DNA of 64,000 bases from Niallia circulans NBRC 13626 (lineage in GTDB: Bacteria > Bacillota > Bacilli > Bacillales > Cytobacillaceae), in assembly GCF_001591585.1 (NCBI RefSeq), contig NZ_BCVE01000009.1, forward strand, positions 62,001 to 126,000. The letters are read 5' to 3'. Below are positions 9,089 to 18,717 of the stretch, in pieces. The notes beneath the pieces are model-generated. The model worked only from the letters and a program-made list of their open reading frames with translations, searched no databases and had not been told where the DNA came from. Position numbers and translations under genes: made by a program. The stretch's first letter is position 1, and each line of letters opens with the position of its first letter.

Positions 9089-9934
9089 TTAGAATAAATC
9101 CAATTGTCTTGGAGCTAAATCCGTATATTCTATATTTAATAAATCAATCAGTTCTCGTGCGTTATCAGCCGCATCTCCACCAGAATTATTATTAAAGAGC
9201 ACATAAATATTTTTACATTGCTTTTCAAGCTGGCGAATATTTTCAGCCCATTCACTTAATTCTGCTGTGTTATACCGATATAAATAGCGAACTTCTCGCC
9301 AATTTGGATTATTATTTTGCTGCCAACCATAATAATTTCTTCCGTGAAGCCGAATGAGCACCTTATCTTCGCCAACCGCTTCTAGAACAGTAGGAACAGA
9401 AACAGGCATTACTTGAGGCTCATCACAAATACTATGTATCCAATTCTCTTCCTTCATAAACTGAAGGGTATTTGCTCGATATTTGGGATTAAACCATGAT
9501 TGATGTCTAAATTCAAGTGCACAAGGTATATCTCCCATCCTTTTTCTACACGCTCTTAAGAATTGGACATTTTCCTTTGTGCAATCAAACCAAGGAGGAA
9601 ATTGGAATAACACCATCGCCAATTTGCCACTTTTTCTATATGGAACTAAGGAATCGATAAATGCAGCAAACATTTCATCATTCGAGGCAAAAGGAATGTC
9701 TCCACGATTATGGCCTGTCATCCCTTGGAATGCCTTTACGATAAATTGAAAAGAGTTAGGTGTTTTCTTTACCCAAGACTCCGCATTCCGGACTGGCTGC
9801 ACCGCATAAAAAGAAGCATCCACTTCCACAGTAGGAAAATACCCGGCATATTCCATTAACTTATTTTGCGATGAAGTATTTTTTCCATATAGACTCGGAT
9901 GATCTCCCCAGCCTGTTAATCCGATATGAATCAA
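9089..9934 (-). CDS. yunF: DUF72 family protein YunF
   Basis: 281 residues forming a TIM-barrel-like DUF72 protein. It begins IHIGLTGWGDHPSLY, with FQFIVKAFQGMTGH, FQFPPWF and ALEFRHQSWF as family landmarks, and ends near LFNNNSGGDAADNA. The function is unknown. A GTG at 9943 overlaps the likely ribosome site AGAGGTG, so I take the TTG at 9934, which gives the family's usual N-terminus. It closes the yun block; everything to the right up to the suf operon is inserted relative to B. subtilis. Confidence 0.85.
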   Translation of the reverse strand: MIHIGLTGWGDHPSLYGKNTSSQNKLMEYAGYFPTVEVDASFYAVQPVRNAESWVKKTPNSFQFIVKAFQGMTGHNRGDIPFASNDEMFAAFIDSLVPYRKSGKLAMVLFQFPPWFDCTKENVQFLRACRKRMGDIPCALEFRHQSWFNPKYRANTLQFMKEENWIHSICDEPQVMPVSVPTVLEAVGEDKVLIRLHGRNYYGWQQNNNPNWREVRYLYRYNTAELSEWAENIRQLEKQCKNIYVLFNNNSGGDAADNARELIDLLNIEYTDLAPRQLDLF

Positions 9935-10077
9935 TAAAATCACCTCTATAACATTGTTTTTCTCAAAGCGATACTCACATAGAGAAAAACACTAACTTCA
10001 TTTCCAAAAATATATCTGTTTTTTTATTTCTTTATATTAAATATCATATCATAATCATCATAAATAACTAAGTTAAA

Positions 10078-10124
10078 AGAAAAAGAGGTACCAATAAATC
10101 AGTCACCCGATTTATTGGTACCTC
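10078..10124 (-). terminator. Terminator of the kdg/kdu operon
   Basis: GAGGTACCAATAAATC (10085-10100) pairs perfectly over 16 bp with 10109-10124. On the minus strand the stem is followed by TTTTTCTTTT. Confidence 0.9.
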
Positions 10125-10192
10125 CAAGATAAATTTAAAAATAAGTACAGATACTTTCAGATATTGAACTAGTAAAAATATCTATGCTTCTC

Positions 10193-10996
10193 TTAAGGCT
10201 GTTTACCAATATAAGCCAGTATTCCGCCATCTACATAGAGAATATGACCATTCACGAAGTTCGATGCTTCAGATGCTAAAAATACGGCTGAACCAGCTAG
10301 GTCTTCAGGATTTCCCCAACGTGCTGCAGGCGTTTTTCCAATAATAAACTGATCAAATGGATGACGGGATCCGTCTGCCTGCTTTTCGCGTAATGGGGCA
10401 GTTTGTGGTGTAGCGATATAACCTGGTCCGATTCCATTACATTGAATATTGTATTCTCCATATTCAGAAGCAATATTTTTTGTCAGCATCTTTAGCCCGC
10501 CTTTAGCAGCAGCATAGGCACTGACTGTTTCCCTGCCAAGTTCACTCATCATGGAACAGATATTGATGATTTTACCGCCGCCATTTTGAATCATATCAGG
10601 TATAACTGCTTTAGAAACGATAAATGGTCCATTCAAATCTACATCTACTACTTGGCGGAAATCTTCTGCAGACATTTCTACCATTGGCACACGCTTGATA
10701 ATCCCAGCATTGTTAACTAATATATCAATCGGACCAACCTCTTCTTTAATCTGCGCAACCGCAGCTTGTACGGCTTGTTCATCTGTAACATCAAATACAT
10801 AGCCTTTTGCTTCAATTCCTGCTTCTTGATAACTTTGAAGTGCTTGATCGACAGATTCTTGATTTAAGGAATTAAACACGATTTTTGCACCCGCTTCCGA
10901 TAAAGCGCTTGCAATTTCAAAACCAATTCCATATATTGCACCTGTAACTAAGGCTACTTTTCCATCAATGCGGAATTTATCCATCGTGAATGCCAT
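10193..10996 (-). CDS. kduD: 2-dehydro-3-deoxy-D-gluconate 5-dehydrogenase (SDR)
   Basis: 267 residues, a short-chain dehydrogenase. The NAD site is TGAIYGIG near residue 20, NNAG is at about 93, and the catalytic YAAAK (Tyr/Lys) is near 163. In pectin and uronate breakdown KduD reduces 2,5-diketo-3-deoxygluconate to KDG using NADH. Assignment to KduD rather than another SDR rests on its place directly after kduI and on the family-like C-terminus. It has AAGGAG eight bases before the ATG and is the last gene of the operon. Confidence 0.9.
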   Translation of the reverse strand: MAFTMDKFRIDGKVALVTGAIYGIGFEIASALSEAGAKIVFNSLNQESVDQALQSYQEAGIEAKGYVFDVTDEQAVQAAVAQIKEEVGPIDILVNNAGIIKRVPMVEMSAEDFRQVVDVDLNGPFIVSKAVIPDMIQNGGGKIINICSMMSELGRETVSAYAAAKGGLKMLTKNIASEYGEYNIQCNGIGPGYIATPQTAPLREKQADGSRHPFDQFIIGKTPAARWGNPEDLAGSAVFLASEASNFVNGHILYVDGGILAYIGKQP

Positions 10997-11010
10997 TGTT
11001 TTCTCTCCTT

Positions 11011-11850
11011 TTATTTCAATTTATTCATTGGAATCATGTCCATATCGGTATACGTGATATTTTCGCCACACATTGCCCAGATAAAGGAATAGTTGCTTGT
11101 GCCAACTCCAGAATGAATAGACCAGCTTGGTGAAATAGCAGCTTGCTCACTGCTCATAACTAGATGCTTTGTTTCATCCGGTTTCCCCATCATGTGAAAA
11201 ATACGGGTATCTTCTTCCATATCAAAGTAAACATATGCTTCCATGCGTCTTTCATGTGTATGAGAAGGCATTGTATTCCATGCACTTCCAGGCTCTAAGA
11301 TAGTATAGCCCATTTGCAATTGGCAGCTTTCACATACATTTGGATGTATGTATTGATAAATTTTACGTTGATTTAATGTTAGGGCTTCTCCTGTTTCCAT
11401 TGGTTTGATATGATCAATACTAATTTTTACATTTGGATATTTGTGATGTGCCGGTACGGAGCTAATATAAAATTTAGCTGGATTGTTTGGATTCTCGGAA
11501 GAAAAGACAACATGTCGTGTCTCTTTGCCAATATAGTATCCATCTTGTTTTTTCATTTCTTCTTTTTCTCCGTCGATTTCGATATAACCAGGTCCACCGA
11601 TATTAATAACTCCCAGCTCACGGCGTTCCAAGAAATATTCCACACCCAATTGCTTATCCAATATGATTTCTAAGGATTTATCGGTTGGCGTAATTCCACC
11701 AAAAATCATGCGGTCGTTATGCGTATACGTTAAGCTAATTTCCCCTGGCACAAATACTTTTTCTACTAAAAATTCTTTTCTCAATTGTTCTGTAGAGTAA
11801 TGACGTATATCCTCGGGGCTATGTGTATAACGCGTTTCCATGTTTTGCAT
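11011..11850 (-). CDS. kduI: 5-dehydro-4-deoxy-D-glucuronate isomerase
   Basis: 279 residues, the usual KduI length. It isomerises 5-keto-4-deoxyuronate, released by oligo-uronide lyases, to 2,5-diketo-3-deoxygluconate. The cupin zinc site is visible as PSHTHERRMEAYVYF (two His and a Glu), and the N-terminus ETRYTHSPEDIRHY is typical of the family. It sits 14 bp upstream of kduD and 12 bp downstream of kdgK, so the genes are cotranscribed and supply consecutive steps. Confidence 0.95.
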   Translation of the reverse strand: MQNMETRYTHSPEDIRHYSTEQLRKEFLVEKVFVPGEISLTYTHNDRMIFGGITPTDKSLEIILDKQLGVEYFLERRELGVINIGGPGYIEIDGEKEEMKKQDGYYIGKETRHVVFSSENPNNPAKFYISSVPAHHKYPNVKISIDHIKPMETGEALTLNQRKIYQYIHPNVCESCQLQMGYTILEPGSAWNTMPSHTHERRMEAYVYFDMEEDTRIFHMMGKPDETKHLVMSSEQAAISPSWSIHSGVGTSNYSFIWAMCGENITYTDMDMIPMNKLK

Positions 11851-11862
11851 TTTTCTACACTC

Positions 11863-12867
11863 CTATCGATTTATTTTTCCAGAGCCAGCTAGTAAAAAGC
11901 TGTTGACTTCTGGTTCGTTAAATTGATTACAATCACCTTGAACTGTATGTTTCAAAGCAGATGCAGCTGTCGCAAAGTCAATCATTTCCTGTGGACTTTT
12001 TTGTGCTAGTATTCCATGCAGAACTCCACCGGAAAAGGCATCACCTGCTCCTACTCGATCAACGATTGGATTAATAACATGTTTTTGAGATTCATAGTAG
12101 TAATCATCCATCCATAATGTTCCTATTAATTCATTGCTACTAGCAGATACCACCGTTCTTTTTGTGGAATATAGAACAGAGATAGCAGGAAATTTCTTCT
12201 GTATTTCTTGATAGTAGTAAACTAATTCATTCTCCTGTTCAGTCGCCTCAGGAATTCCTAACAAATAGAGAGCATCAAGCTTGCCAGCTGAACAGTAATC
12301 TACCAAAGGCAATATTTCAGAAATTGTCTCACCTGCTTCTTTTTGAGACCATAATTTTCCTCGATAGTTAATATCAAAACTGATTTTACAGCCAGACTCT
12401 TTTGCTGCTTCTATTAATGAGATTGTTGTTTTTTTCCAACTTGAAGATAACGCTGGTGTAATTCCTGAAATATGAAAGATATCTACGTTATTAAACAGTT
12501 CTTCCTTTTTCCATTCACTCTCTGTCATTTCGGCGAAACTCGAACCAGCACGGTCATAAATGACATTGGCTGCTCGTTCACCAATTCCAGCCTCTACATA
12601 ATAAGTGCCTAACCTGGATCCTCCTTTTAAAAGAAAGTCAGTATGAACGCCATAACAACTTAAATGCTTTACTACACCTTCTCCTAAGCCATTGTCTGGA
12701 ATTTTACTAGCAAAGTAAACATCGTGACCAAAATTGGCTAGTGAAATAGCGACATTGGCTTCACCCCCGCCATAATGTGCACGAAAATTATCAGCATGGG
12801 CAATTCGTACACCAGAATCAGTGGATAGACGAAGCATGATTTCACCTAACGTAACTACCTTCCCCAT
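11863..12867 (-). CDS. kdgK: 2-dehydro-3-deoxygluconokinase (PfkB family)
   Basis: 334 residues, a ribokinase-fold sugar kinase. It phosphorylates KDG to KDPG. GEIMLRLS begins the fold, GGGEANVAISLANFGHD is the substrate-side signature, and DRVGAGDAFSGG carries the catalytic aspartate and anion hole. YYVEAGIGERAANVIYDR is typical of KDG kinases. The start lies 2 bp after the kdgA stop, so the two genes are translationally close. Assignment is secured by the flanking kdgA and kduI. Confidence 0.93.
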   Translation of the reverse strand: MGKVVTLGEIMLRLSTDSGVRIAHADNFRAHYGGGEANVAISLANFGHDVYFASKIPDNGLGEGVVKHLSCYGVHTDFLLKGGSRLGTYYVEAGIGERAANVIYDRAGSSFAEMTESEWKKEELFNNVDIFHISGITPALSSSWKKTTISLIEAAKESGCKISFDINYRGKLWSQKEAGETISEILPLVDYCSAGKLDALYLLGIPEATEQENELVYYYQEIQKKFPAISVLYSTKRTVVSASSNELIGTLWMDDYYYESQKHVINPIVDRVGAGDAFSGGVLHGILAQKSPQEMIDFATAASALKHTVQGDCNQFNEPEVNSFLLAGSGKINR

Positions 12868-12869
12868 AT

Positions 12870-13517
12870 TTATGCTCCTTTAATTTGATGAAATTTATCC
12901 ATATATTGACTAGCAATCTCTGTAACTTTAGCAAAATCCCCTTTTGCCACAGGTGCTAATAGGTTTCCTCCTACGCCAACTGCTACTACTCCTGCTTTAA
13001 ACCAGTCTTCCATATTTTCCAGGCTAACTCCGCCTGTCGGCATAATATTAACTTGAGGCATTGGAGCTTTAAAAGCGGATACAATACTTGGTCCATAGGC
13101 ACTGCCTGGGAATAATTTGATAATATCTACTCCTGCCTTTAATGCATCTTTCATTTCTGTAATCGTTAAGCATCCCGGAAGATAGGGAGTTTGATAAAGA
13201 TTACATAGTTCTGCAGTTTCTCTATCAAAGTTTGGGCTGACAATATATTCTGCTCCAGCCATGATAGCTAAACGAGCAGTTACTACATCTAACACAGTAC
13301 CTGCACCTATAACAATGTCAGAATCATTCTTATACAACTCTACTAATTCACTAATGGCTTTATCTGCATTAGGAACAGTAAAAGTTAATTCAATTCCCTT
13401 CATGCCACCTTGAACTACTGCATTACTTGCCTTCACAGCCTCTTCCTTGCTGTTCCCTCGGACTACTGCGATTATTCCAGCACTCTTTAAGCGTCGTAAT
13501 GTTTCAACTCGTTTCAT
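12870..13517 (-). CDS. kdgA: KDPG/KHG aldolase
   Basis: 215 residues from the ATG at 13517. Class I aldolase that splits KDPG into pyruvate and glyceraldehyde 3-phosphate. VVRGNSKEEA, ELTFTVPNA, GAGTVLD and the Schiff-base lysine in DIIKLFPG are all present. GTG codons at 13526 and 13523 in the same frame are alternative starts; the AGGAAAAG stretch fits the upstream GTG slightly better, so the start is uncertain by a few residues. It is the first gene after a strong promoter at 13576-13604. Confidence 0.93.
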   Translation of the reverse strand: MKRVETLRRLKSAGIIAVVRGNSKEEAVKASNAVVQGGMKGIELTFTVPNADKAISELVELYKNDSDIVIGAGTVLDVVTARLAIMAGAEYIVSPNFDRETAELCNLYQTPYLPGCLTITEMKDALKAGVDIIKLFPGSAYGPSIVSAFKAPMPQVNIMPTGGVSLENMEDWFKAGVVAVGVGGNLLAPVAKGDFAKVTEIASQYMDKFHQIKGA

Positions 13518-13575
13518 CTCCACCACTCTTTTCCTATTTAGAAATACAATTTTACTATTAAGAAACTCACCTTGA

Positions 13576-13612
13576 TTATACATACTTTTTTGAAAAATGT
13601 AAACGCTAATCA
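13576..13612 (-). promoter_or_regulatory. kdg operon promoter with overlapping cre site
   Basis: On the minus strand TTTACA (13604-13599) and TATAAT (13581-13576) are 17 bp apart. TGTAAACGCTAATC (13599-13612) resembles a CcpA cre box, with mismatches at the far end, and overlaps the -35. CcpA binding there would block the promoter (inference). Confidence 0.75.
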
Positions 13613-13639
13613 TTAAATAAAAAAAATCGCCGAAACGAT

Positions 13640-14398
13640 TTAACGAGCCACAACTTGCATTATCTCATTTTTCGTTTCGACGACAGCCTTTATTATTTGT
13701 TTTTTAAATTCTTCTGTGAGCCTATATTTCGGCATACTTACACTAAATGCTCCAATGATTTTTCCATCTTTTTTTAAAGACGCTCCAATACAGAAAATAT
13801 CTTTCTCCATTTCTTCGTCATCAAAAGCAATACCAGTCTCTCTCACTTTCTGCAATTCTGATGCAAGCTTTAAAGAGTTGGTTATCGTATGCTCTGTATA
13901 TGGAACTAAAGGAGTTGTTTTTAGATAATTTAAATACTCTTCTTCTTCCAATTCTGCAAGAACTGCCTTTCCCATTGCTGAGCTGTACAAGGGCCTTGTT
14001 ATCCCAATCCTTGATGACATTCTTATTGTCTGATGTTTAGCCTCTAGCTTGTTTACATATAAAATTTCATTATCTGCAAGTACGCCTAAATGAATGGTTT
14101 CATCAATTAACTTTTGCAGTTTTTCTAAATAAGGCAATGTCAGCTCTACTAAGTCCAGCTGATCCACACCTTGATTGGCATATCGAATAAGTTTAGATCC
14201 TAATCGATAATTTTTATTTTTATCTCTGCTCACAAAGCCAATTAACAATAAAGTGTCCAATATTTTCAAAGTAGTTGAAGTTGTCATCTCTGTGTTTTGA
14301 GCAATTTTCTGCAATGCTTGATTAGGATTGTCTGAAAGGTAATCCATAATTTTTGCTGCTCTTAATAGAACCGTACCATAAGGTTTTGTTTTCTCCAT
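13640..14398 (-). CDS. IclR-family regulator, probable KDG operon repressor
   Basis: 252 residues. The N-terminal winged helix (residues ~5-65, KIAQNTEMTTSTTLKILDTL) and the C-terminal IclR effector domain (ending AFSVSMPKYRL) are both complete. It ends 36 bp before the kdg promoter, so control of kdgAK-kduID is the obvious inference. Enterobacterial KdgR is also IclR-type, whereas B. subtilis KdgR is LacI-type, so this cluster uses a different regulator class from B. subtilis. I do not identify its operator. Confidence 0.85.
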   Translation of the reverse strand: MEKTKPYGTVLLRAAKIMDYLSDNPNQALQKIAQNTEMTTSTTLKILDTLLLIGFVSRDKNKNYRLGSKLIRYANQGVDQLDLVELTLPYLEKLQKLIDETIHLGVLADNEILYVNKLEAKHQTIRMSSRIGITRPLYSSAMGKAVLAELEEEEYLNYLKTTPLVPYTEHTITNSLKLASELQKVRETGIAFDDEEMEKDIFCIGASLKKDGKIIGAFSVSMPKYRLTEEFKKQIIKAVVETKNEIMQVVAR

Positions 14399-14527
14399 TA
14401 TACACCCTCTTTTCCAATAAAGAAATTATATACGAAAAGAGGAGAAATGAAAAGCTTTCTCTTCCTAAAATCACATTTGGGATTCACTTCTTACATTATT
14501 TTCAAATAGATAGATTCTATCTTCCAT

Positions 14528-15325
14528 CTATGAAAGAGATAACAGTTGAATGATTGTTCTCATTACACCATCTTCTTCATTTGAACGAGTGATGAAATTT
14601 GCTGTCTCTTTTAATTCCTTTACGGCATTACGAACAGCAAAACTATATGTACTGCGACTCATAAGTTCTATGTCATTATAGCCATCACCAAATGCCATTG
14701 TTTCTTCAGGGGTAACATTTAGTACTTGTTGTAAATGCTCAACTGTTGTCCCTTTATGTACATTTACATTGGCTATATCAATCCAAGCTGCCTCAGATGC
14801 TACAATATAAGCGGATTCGAAAAAGGATGATAATCTTTCTTTTGTCTCAAAACATTTAAGCTCTGAATCGTGAATTGTTATTTTCACAAAATCTTCCGTT
14901 ATTTCATTAAAATCTGACACCATTTTCACCTGTGCATAAGACTTTCTTACAATAGCAGTTTCTTCCGGGATAACGTTATCCTTAATAACTGCACCGCTTC
15001 TCGTACAAGCAATAATAGTATGATTTAGACTGATTTCCTCTAGCAAACGAATAATCGCTAGACCCAATTCATTACTTAACAGCGATTCATAAACAAATTT
15101 GCCATTATGCTTAATGCGGGTGGCGCTATCCCCTAGAATCCACATATCTTTCGCATCTTCACCAAATAATTCTTCAACCCGTTCACATTGTTTACCAGTA
15201 ACAGGAGCAAAAGCTACGCCTTTTTCTTTCATTAAATTCTTTACTTCTTTGAACAATTCCCGGTCAAAATCACCATTATTATTTAAAAATGTTCCATCCA
15301 TGTCTGTCAGCACTAATTTAATCAT
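14528..15325 (-). CDS. Cof-type HAD phosphatase
   Basis: 265 residues. DMDGTFLNNNG at the N-terminus gives motif I, the C2B cap lies in the middle, and GDGYNDIELM is the C-terminal metal site. Cof-family enzymes dephosphorylate sugar phosphates and similar small molecules. It is the last of five tightly spaced genes (24 bp after the acetyltransferase), so its substrate is probably an intermediate of that sugar-related operon (inference). Confidence 0.88.
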   Translation of the reverse strand: MIKLVLTDMDGTFLNNNGDFDRELFKEVKNLMKEKGVAFAPVTGKQCERVEELFGEDAKDMWILGDSATRIKHNGKFVYESLLSNELGLAIIRLLEEISLNHTIIACTRSGAVIKDNVIPEETAIVRKSYAQVKMVSDFNEITEDFVKITIHDSELKCFETKERLSSFFESAYIVASEAAWIDIANVNVHKGTTVEHLQQVLNVTPEETMAFGDGYNDIELMSRSTYSFAVRNAVKELKETANFITRSNEEDGVMRTIIQLLSLS

Positions 15326-15349
15326 TCGCTTTCCCCCAACTCTGCTATT

Positions 15350-15910
15350 CTACTCAACTATTTTTTTTAGAATTCTTGCCGGATTTCCACCAATAACAAC
15401 ATTATCTGGTACATCCTTTGTCACAACTGCACCAGATGCAACCACCACATTATTCCCAATACTTATTCCGGGATTGATAACTGCTCTTCCTCCCACCCAG
15501 ACATTATTTCCGATATTCACCGGCTTTCCGTACTCAATTCCTGCTATTCTCTCTTGAGCATTTACAGGATGTGTCGCTGTATAAATATGTACTCCTGGGG
15601 CGATGAAGCAATTATCCCCAATTCTAATCTCACAAACATCCAAAAACACACAATCAAAATTAGCAAAGAAGTTTTCCCCTACATGGATGTTATATCCATA
15701 GTCACAACGAAAGGTTGGTTCTATGAATATATTAGTTCCTGTGGAACCAAATAATTGTTTTAATAGGACGGACCGAATATTGTCTTCTGTTTCAATGGAT
15801 TCATTAAATATTCTTGTTAGCTTTCGCGCATTACTTCTATCCTTTATTAATTCTGGATCTGCTGGATTATAGAAGTCTCCATTTACCATTTTTTCTTTTT
15901 CTGTTTTCAC
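15350..15910 (-). CDS. Sugar O-acetyltransferase (maltose/galactoside acetyltransferase family)
   Basis: 186 residues from a GTG at 15910, which has AAAGGA eight bases upstream; the ATG at 15934 overlaps the stop of the gene before it. The N-terminal helical Maa/LacA segment ([11 protein letters not shown]) is followed by a left-handed beta-helix of hexapeptide repeats, with the catalytic histidine in YTATHPVNA. Members acetylate sugars from acetyl-CoA, often as detoxification of sugars that cannot be used. Member of the ROK-MFS operon. Confidence 0.88.
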   Translation of the reverse strand: MKTEKEKMVNGDFYNPADPELIKDRSNARKLTRIFNESIETEDNIRSVLLKQLFGSTGTNIFIEPTFRCDYGYNIHVGENFFANFDCVFLDVCEIRIGDNCFIAPGVHIYTATHPVNAQERIAGIEYGKPVNIGNNVWVGGRAVINPGISIGNNVVVASGAVVTKDVPDNVVIGGNPARILKKIVE

Positions 15911-15933
15911 TTTTTCATTCCTTTCTATCCACA

Positions 15934-16314
15934 TTAAACCGTCAACTCTAAAAGGTTTCCTTCCGGATCTTCTATCACACTTTCATAATAGCCGTCCCCT
16001 GTTAGACGAGGCCCATTAACTAACAAATAACCATCCTTTTGCAATCGTTCCGTCAGTTGATTAACTGCTTCTTCACTTCCTAATGAAATAGCAATATGCG
16101 CCCAGCCAACTCTATCATTTGAATCATCCTTATCGATCCCAGCTTTCCGCATAAGTTCTAAGCGAGCTCCTTCCTTGAACGATATAAAATAGGATTCAAA
16201 TTTCTTTTCTCTATTTTGATATTTCGAATTTGCTCTCCCACCAAAATAGGTTGTATAAAATGTCTTCATTCCTTCTAAATCTTTCACCCATATTGCAACA
16301 TGTTCTATTTTCAT
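15934..16314 (-). CDS. VOC (glyoxalase/bleomycin resistance fold) protein
   Basis: 126 residues, a complete VOC domain of two beta-alpha-beta-beta-beta modules. Likely metal ligands are H4 (KIEHVAIWV), the His in WAHIAIS and the Glu in [15 protein letters not shown] marks the first module. The reaction cannot be told from sequence: isomerase, lyase or dioxygenase activities all occur in this fold. It lies 27 bp after the MFS gene and belongs to the same operon. Confidence 0.85.
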   Translation of the reverse strand: MKIEHVAIWVKDLEGMKTFYTTYFGGRANSKYQNREKKFESYFISFKEGARLELMRKAGIDKDDSNDRVGWAHIAISLGSEEAVNQLTERLQKDGYLLVNGPRLTGDGYYESVIEDPEGNLLELTV

Positions 16315-16341
16315 GTTCCTGTCACTCCTTCTTTAATTAGC

Positions 16342-17565
16342 TTAAATTACACGCGCTGTATCCCTTTTTATCTCTTTTTTATGCAATACTCCATTTAACC
16401 TTTCCGATCCCCATAGCATAATGGCAATAAATCCTGCAATAACAAAAGGGAAAATTCCTATTGTTGATTTGGCTGCAGCATATCCGAGAATGGGAGGAAG
16501 AAAGGTACTGCCTGTATAGGCAATAGCCATTTGATAACCCATTATGGTTTGGGAATGCTTCTTTCCAAAACGTAGTGGTGTTTCATGCAGCATACACGGA
16601 AATATCGGCGCTAAACCTAAACCGATCATAATAAAGCCTGCCAGTGAAAAAAGAACAGGGAATGGCAAAAATAATAGAACTGCACCAACTAACGCAATTA
16701 TTTGTCCCCATCTTATTAACCTTTTATTACTCATTTTTAATGTAATAAAGCCTGTGATAAATCTTCCAATGGTGATTCCTGCATAAAATAAGGAAACCCA
16801 TTTGGCTGCTACATCTATCGATAAATTTTTAACATTTACGAGAAAACTGCTTCCCCAAAGCCCAACTGCCGCTTCCGCCCCGCAGTAAAATAAAAATGCA
16901 AGTAAAGCTAGCTTAACCCCTCTTATTTGCCAAGGCTTTTGATTTTCCAAATATGTTTCATCCAATGTACTAGTTGAATCATCTCTTTTATACTCGTTCT
17001 CCTGCTTAGGGATCTTTTCTATCTTTTTCCATAAGGGAAGTGTGAAAAGCAAAATGACAACTAAAATAAATTGAATACATGCGATGGCAAAATAACCACT
17101 TCGCCAAGAATTATCTCTGGATATAAACTGTGCTACAATAATCGGGCCAAGCGTAGCTCCAACTCCCCAAAAACAGTGAAGCCAGCTCATATGGTGCGCT
17201 TTGTAATGACTTGCCACATAGTTATTTAAACCCGTATCTACAGCACCTGCACCTAATCCAAGCAGGATTGCAAAGATAAACAGCCATATAATGGATGGGG
17301 CGAAATGAAACCCTAATAGAGCTCCCGCTGTCATAAAGCAGCTTACAAATGTAACCATTCCAGTTCCGAATTTTTTCAGCACTATACCGCTAATAAAGCT
17401 GGAAATAATCGTCCCCGCTGCAATTGTCATAAAAAGTACTCCTGCAGTTTCAAGGGGTGCCTTAAATTCCACTTGCATTAAAGACCATGACACTCCCAAT
17501 AAAGAATCAGGCAAACCTAAACTGATAAAAGCCAAATAGATGATTACTAAAAAGAATGTCGCCAA
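16342..17565 (-). CDS. MFS transporter, probable sugar permease
   Basis: 407 residues with about 12 hydrophobic segments and a central hydrophilic loop rich in Lys/Glu around residues 190-215. The N-terminal segment SLGLPDSLLGVSW is typical of a sugar-type MFS branch also found in Bacillus. It presumably imports or exports the compound sensed by the ROK regulator 33 bp upstream. Substrate unknown. Confidence 0.85.
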   Translation of the reverse strand: MATFFLVIIYLAFISLGLPDSLLGVSWSLMQVEFKAPLETAGVLFMTIAAGTIISSFISGIVLKKFGTGMVTFVSCFMTAGALLGFHFAPSIIWLFIFAILLGLGAGAVDTGLNNYVASHYKAHHMSWLHCFWGVGATLGPIIVAQFISRDNSWRSGYFAIACIQFILVVILLFTLPLWKKIEKIPKQENEYKRDDSTSTLDETYLENQKPWQIRGVKLALLAFLFYCGAEAAVGLWGSSFLVNVKNLSIDVAAKWVSLFYAGITIGRFITGFITLKMSNKRLIRWGQIIALVGAVLLFLPFPVLFSLAGFIMIGLGLAPIFPCMLHETPLRFGKKHSQTIMGYQMAIAYTGSTFLPPILGYAAAKSTIGIFPFVIAGFIAIMLWGSERLNGVLHKKEIKRDTARVI

Positions 17566-17598
17566 TAGTTAACCCCCACTCTGTAAGCTTTCTGCAAA

Positions 17599-18624
17599 CT
17601 ATTCATTTGTTTTACTACTTATTCCTGTAATGATTAAATCGAGTCCAAGTCTTTGTAACCCATATAAATAATCTTGCTTCCAGTCACTCATTCTAAATTC
17701 AGGAAGATGCTCTGCCGGAATATAGGTGGAGCTTTGTTGTTTGATTTGGTTGATTGTGGTTTGAGTGACTTCATCATCACAGAAAATAACCACATGCGGG
17801 TTAATAATTGCCACAAAGGAAGCAATTAATCTACTTATGGCATCTACTTCATCTTCCTTTGAAAAGAACACTTTTCCATTTGTAAAGGTCTGTCCAAAGT
17901 TTCGGTTATTATATTGCGGAACAAAAGATACTTCCCCTGCGAAATTAGTACTCCCTCGTACAATCTTTCCATTTACGATAATTCCAGCTCCTGGACCATT
18001 TTGGCCAGAATAGAGATAAACAAGTGATTTATCGTTCTTTTTCTCCTGCTGATCTTGATAACCTAATACTGCTGCATTCATATCATTTTCAATGACCACT
18101 GGAATCGAAAAATAATTTTCTAAGTATCCCTTTAAATCAAAATCGTGAAGATATTCATAATCAGGACTGTAGATGATTCGACCATTATCAACCGAACCAG
18201 GCACCCCAATAGAGATAGAGCTAATCTTCGGATATTGTGTTTGTAGCGCTTCCACGTACTCGATCAGTAATTTAACATTGTCATCCCTTAATGCACTGGA
18301 AATTTTGCCAGTCTCCTTTTCTTCCCCTAGGCAGTTAAACACAATATAATTGGTTTCAGTCTTTTCTAAAAAAATAGCTAGCCCCAACATATATTCAGGA
18401 TTATATGTATACCGCTTCGCTCGTCTGCCGCCACTTGAATCATCTAAACCTGCTGATTGTAATTCTCCATTCTCTTCCATCTGCGCCGTAAATTTGCTAA
18501 TAGTTGGGAAACTAATTCCTAATTTATCACTCAACTCCACCTTCGTAGCACTTCCATTTGCTAAAAGAAGTTGACGAATATTTTGCTGGATAATATTTTT
18601 CATAGATTTTGGCGTCGCATCCAC
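17599..18624 (-). CDS. ROK/NagC/XylR-family repressor
   Basis: 341 residues from a GTG at 18624, eight bases after AAGGAGGG. The N-terminal winged helix (TKVELSDKLGISFPTISKF) is followed by a ROK sugar-binding domain (GVPGSVDNGRI, NDMNAAVLGY, GAGIIVNGKIVRG). The zinc motif CXCGXXGC usual in ROK kinases is missing and the ATP loop is not recognisable, so it should be a pure regulator. It is the first gene of a five-gene operon whose leader holds two identical 24-bp palindromes, the likely operators. Confidence 0.9.
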   Translation of the reverse strand: MDATPKSMKNIIQQNIRQLLLANGSATKVELSDKLGISFPTISKFTAQMEENGELQSAGLDDSSGGRRAKRYTYNPEYMLGLAIFLEKTETNYIVFNCLGEEKETGKISSALRDDNVKLLIEYVEALQTQYPKISSISIGVPGSVDNGRIIYSPDYEYLHDFDLKGYLENYFSIPVVIENDMNAAVLGYQDQQEKKNDKSLVYLYSGQNGPGAGIIVNGKIVRGSTNFAGEVSFVPQYNNRNFGQTFTNGKVFFSKEDEVDAISRLIASFVAIINPHVVIFCDDEVTQTTINQIKQQSSTYIPAEHLPEFRMSDWKQDYLYGLQRLGLDLIITGISSKTNE

Positions 18625-18647
18625 TTTATTTCCCTCCTTTCCATCCA

Positions 18648-18671
18648 ACTTATTAAAGATATTTAATAAGT
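18648..18671. promoter_or_regulatory. Operator O1 of the ROK operon
   Basis: ACTTATTAAA, four bases, TTTAATAAGT: a perfect 10-4-10 inverted repeat between the promoter and the GTG start of the ROK gene. Confidence 0.85.
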
Positions 18672-18683
18672 GAGCAAAATAAA

Positions 18684-18707
18684 ACTTATTAAACTTCTTT
18701 AATAAGT
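18684..18707. promoter_or_regulatory. Operator O2 of the ROK operon
   Basis: The same 10-4-10 palindrome as O1 with a different 4-base centre (CTTC instead of GATA), 36 bp away. It begins a few bases after the predicted transcription start, so binding should block initiation or early elongation. Confidence 0.85.
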
Positions 18708-18717
18708 ACTTGAGGCT

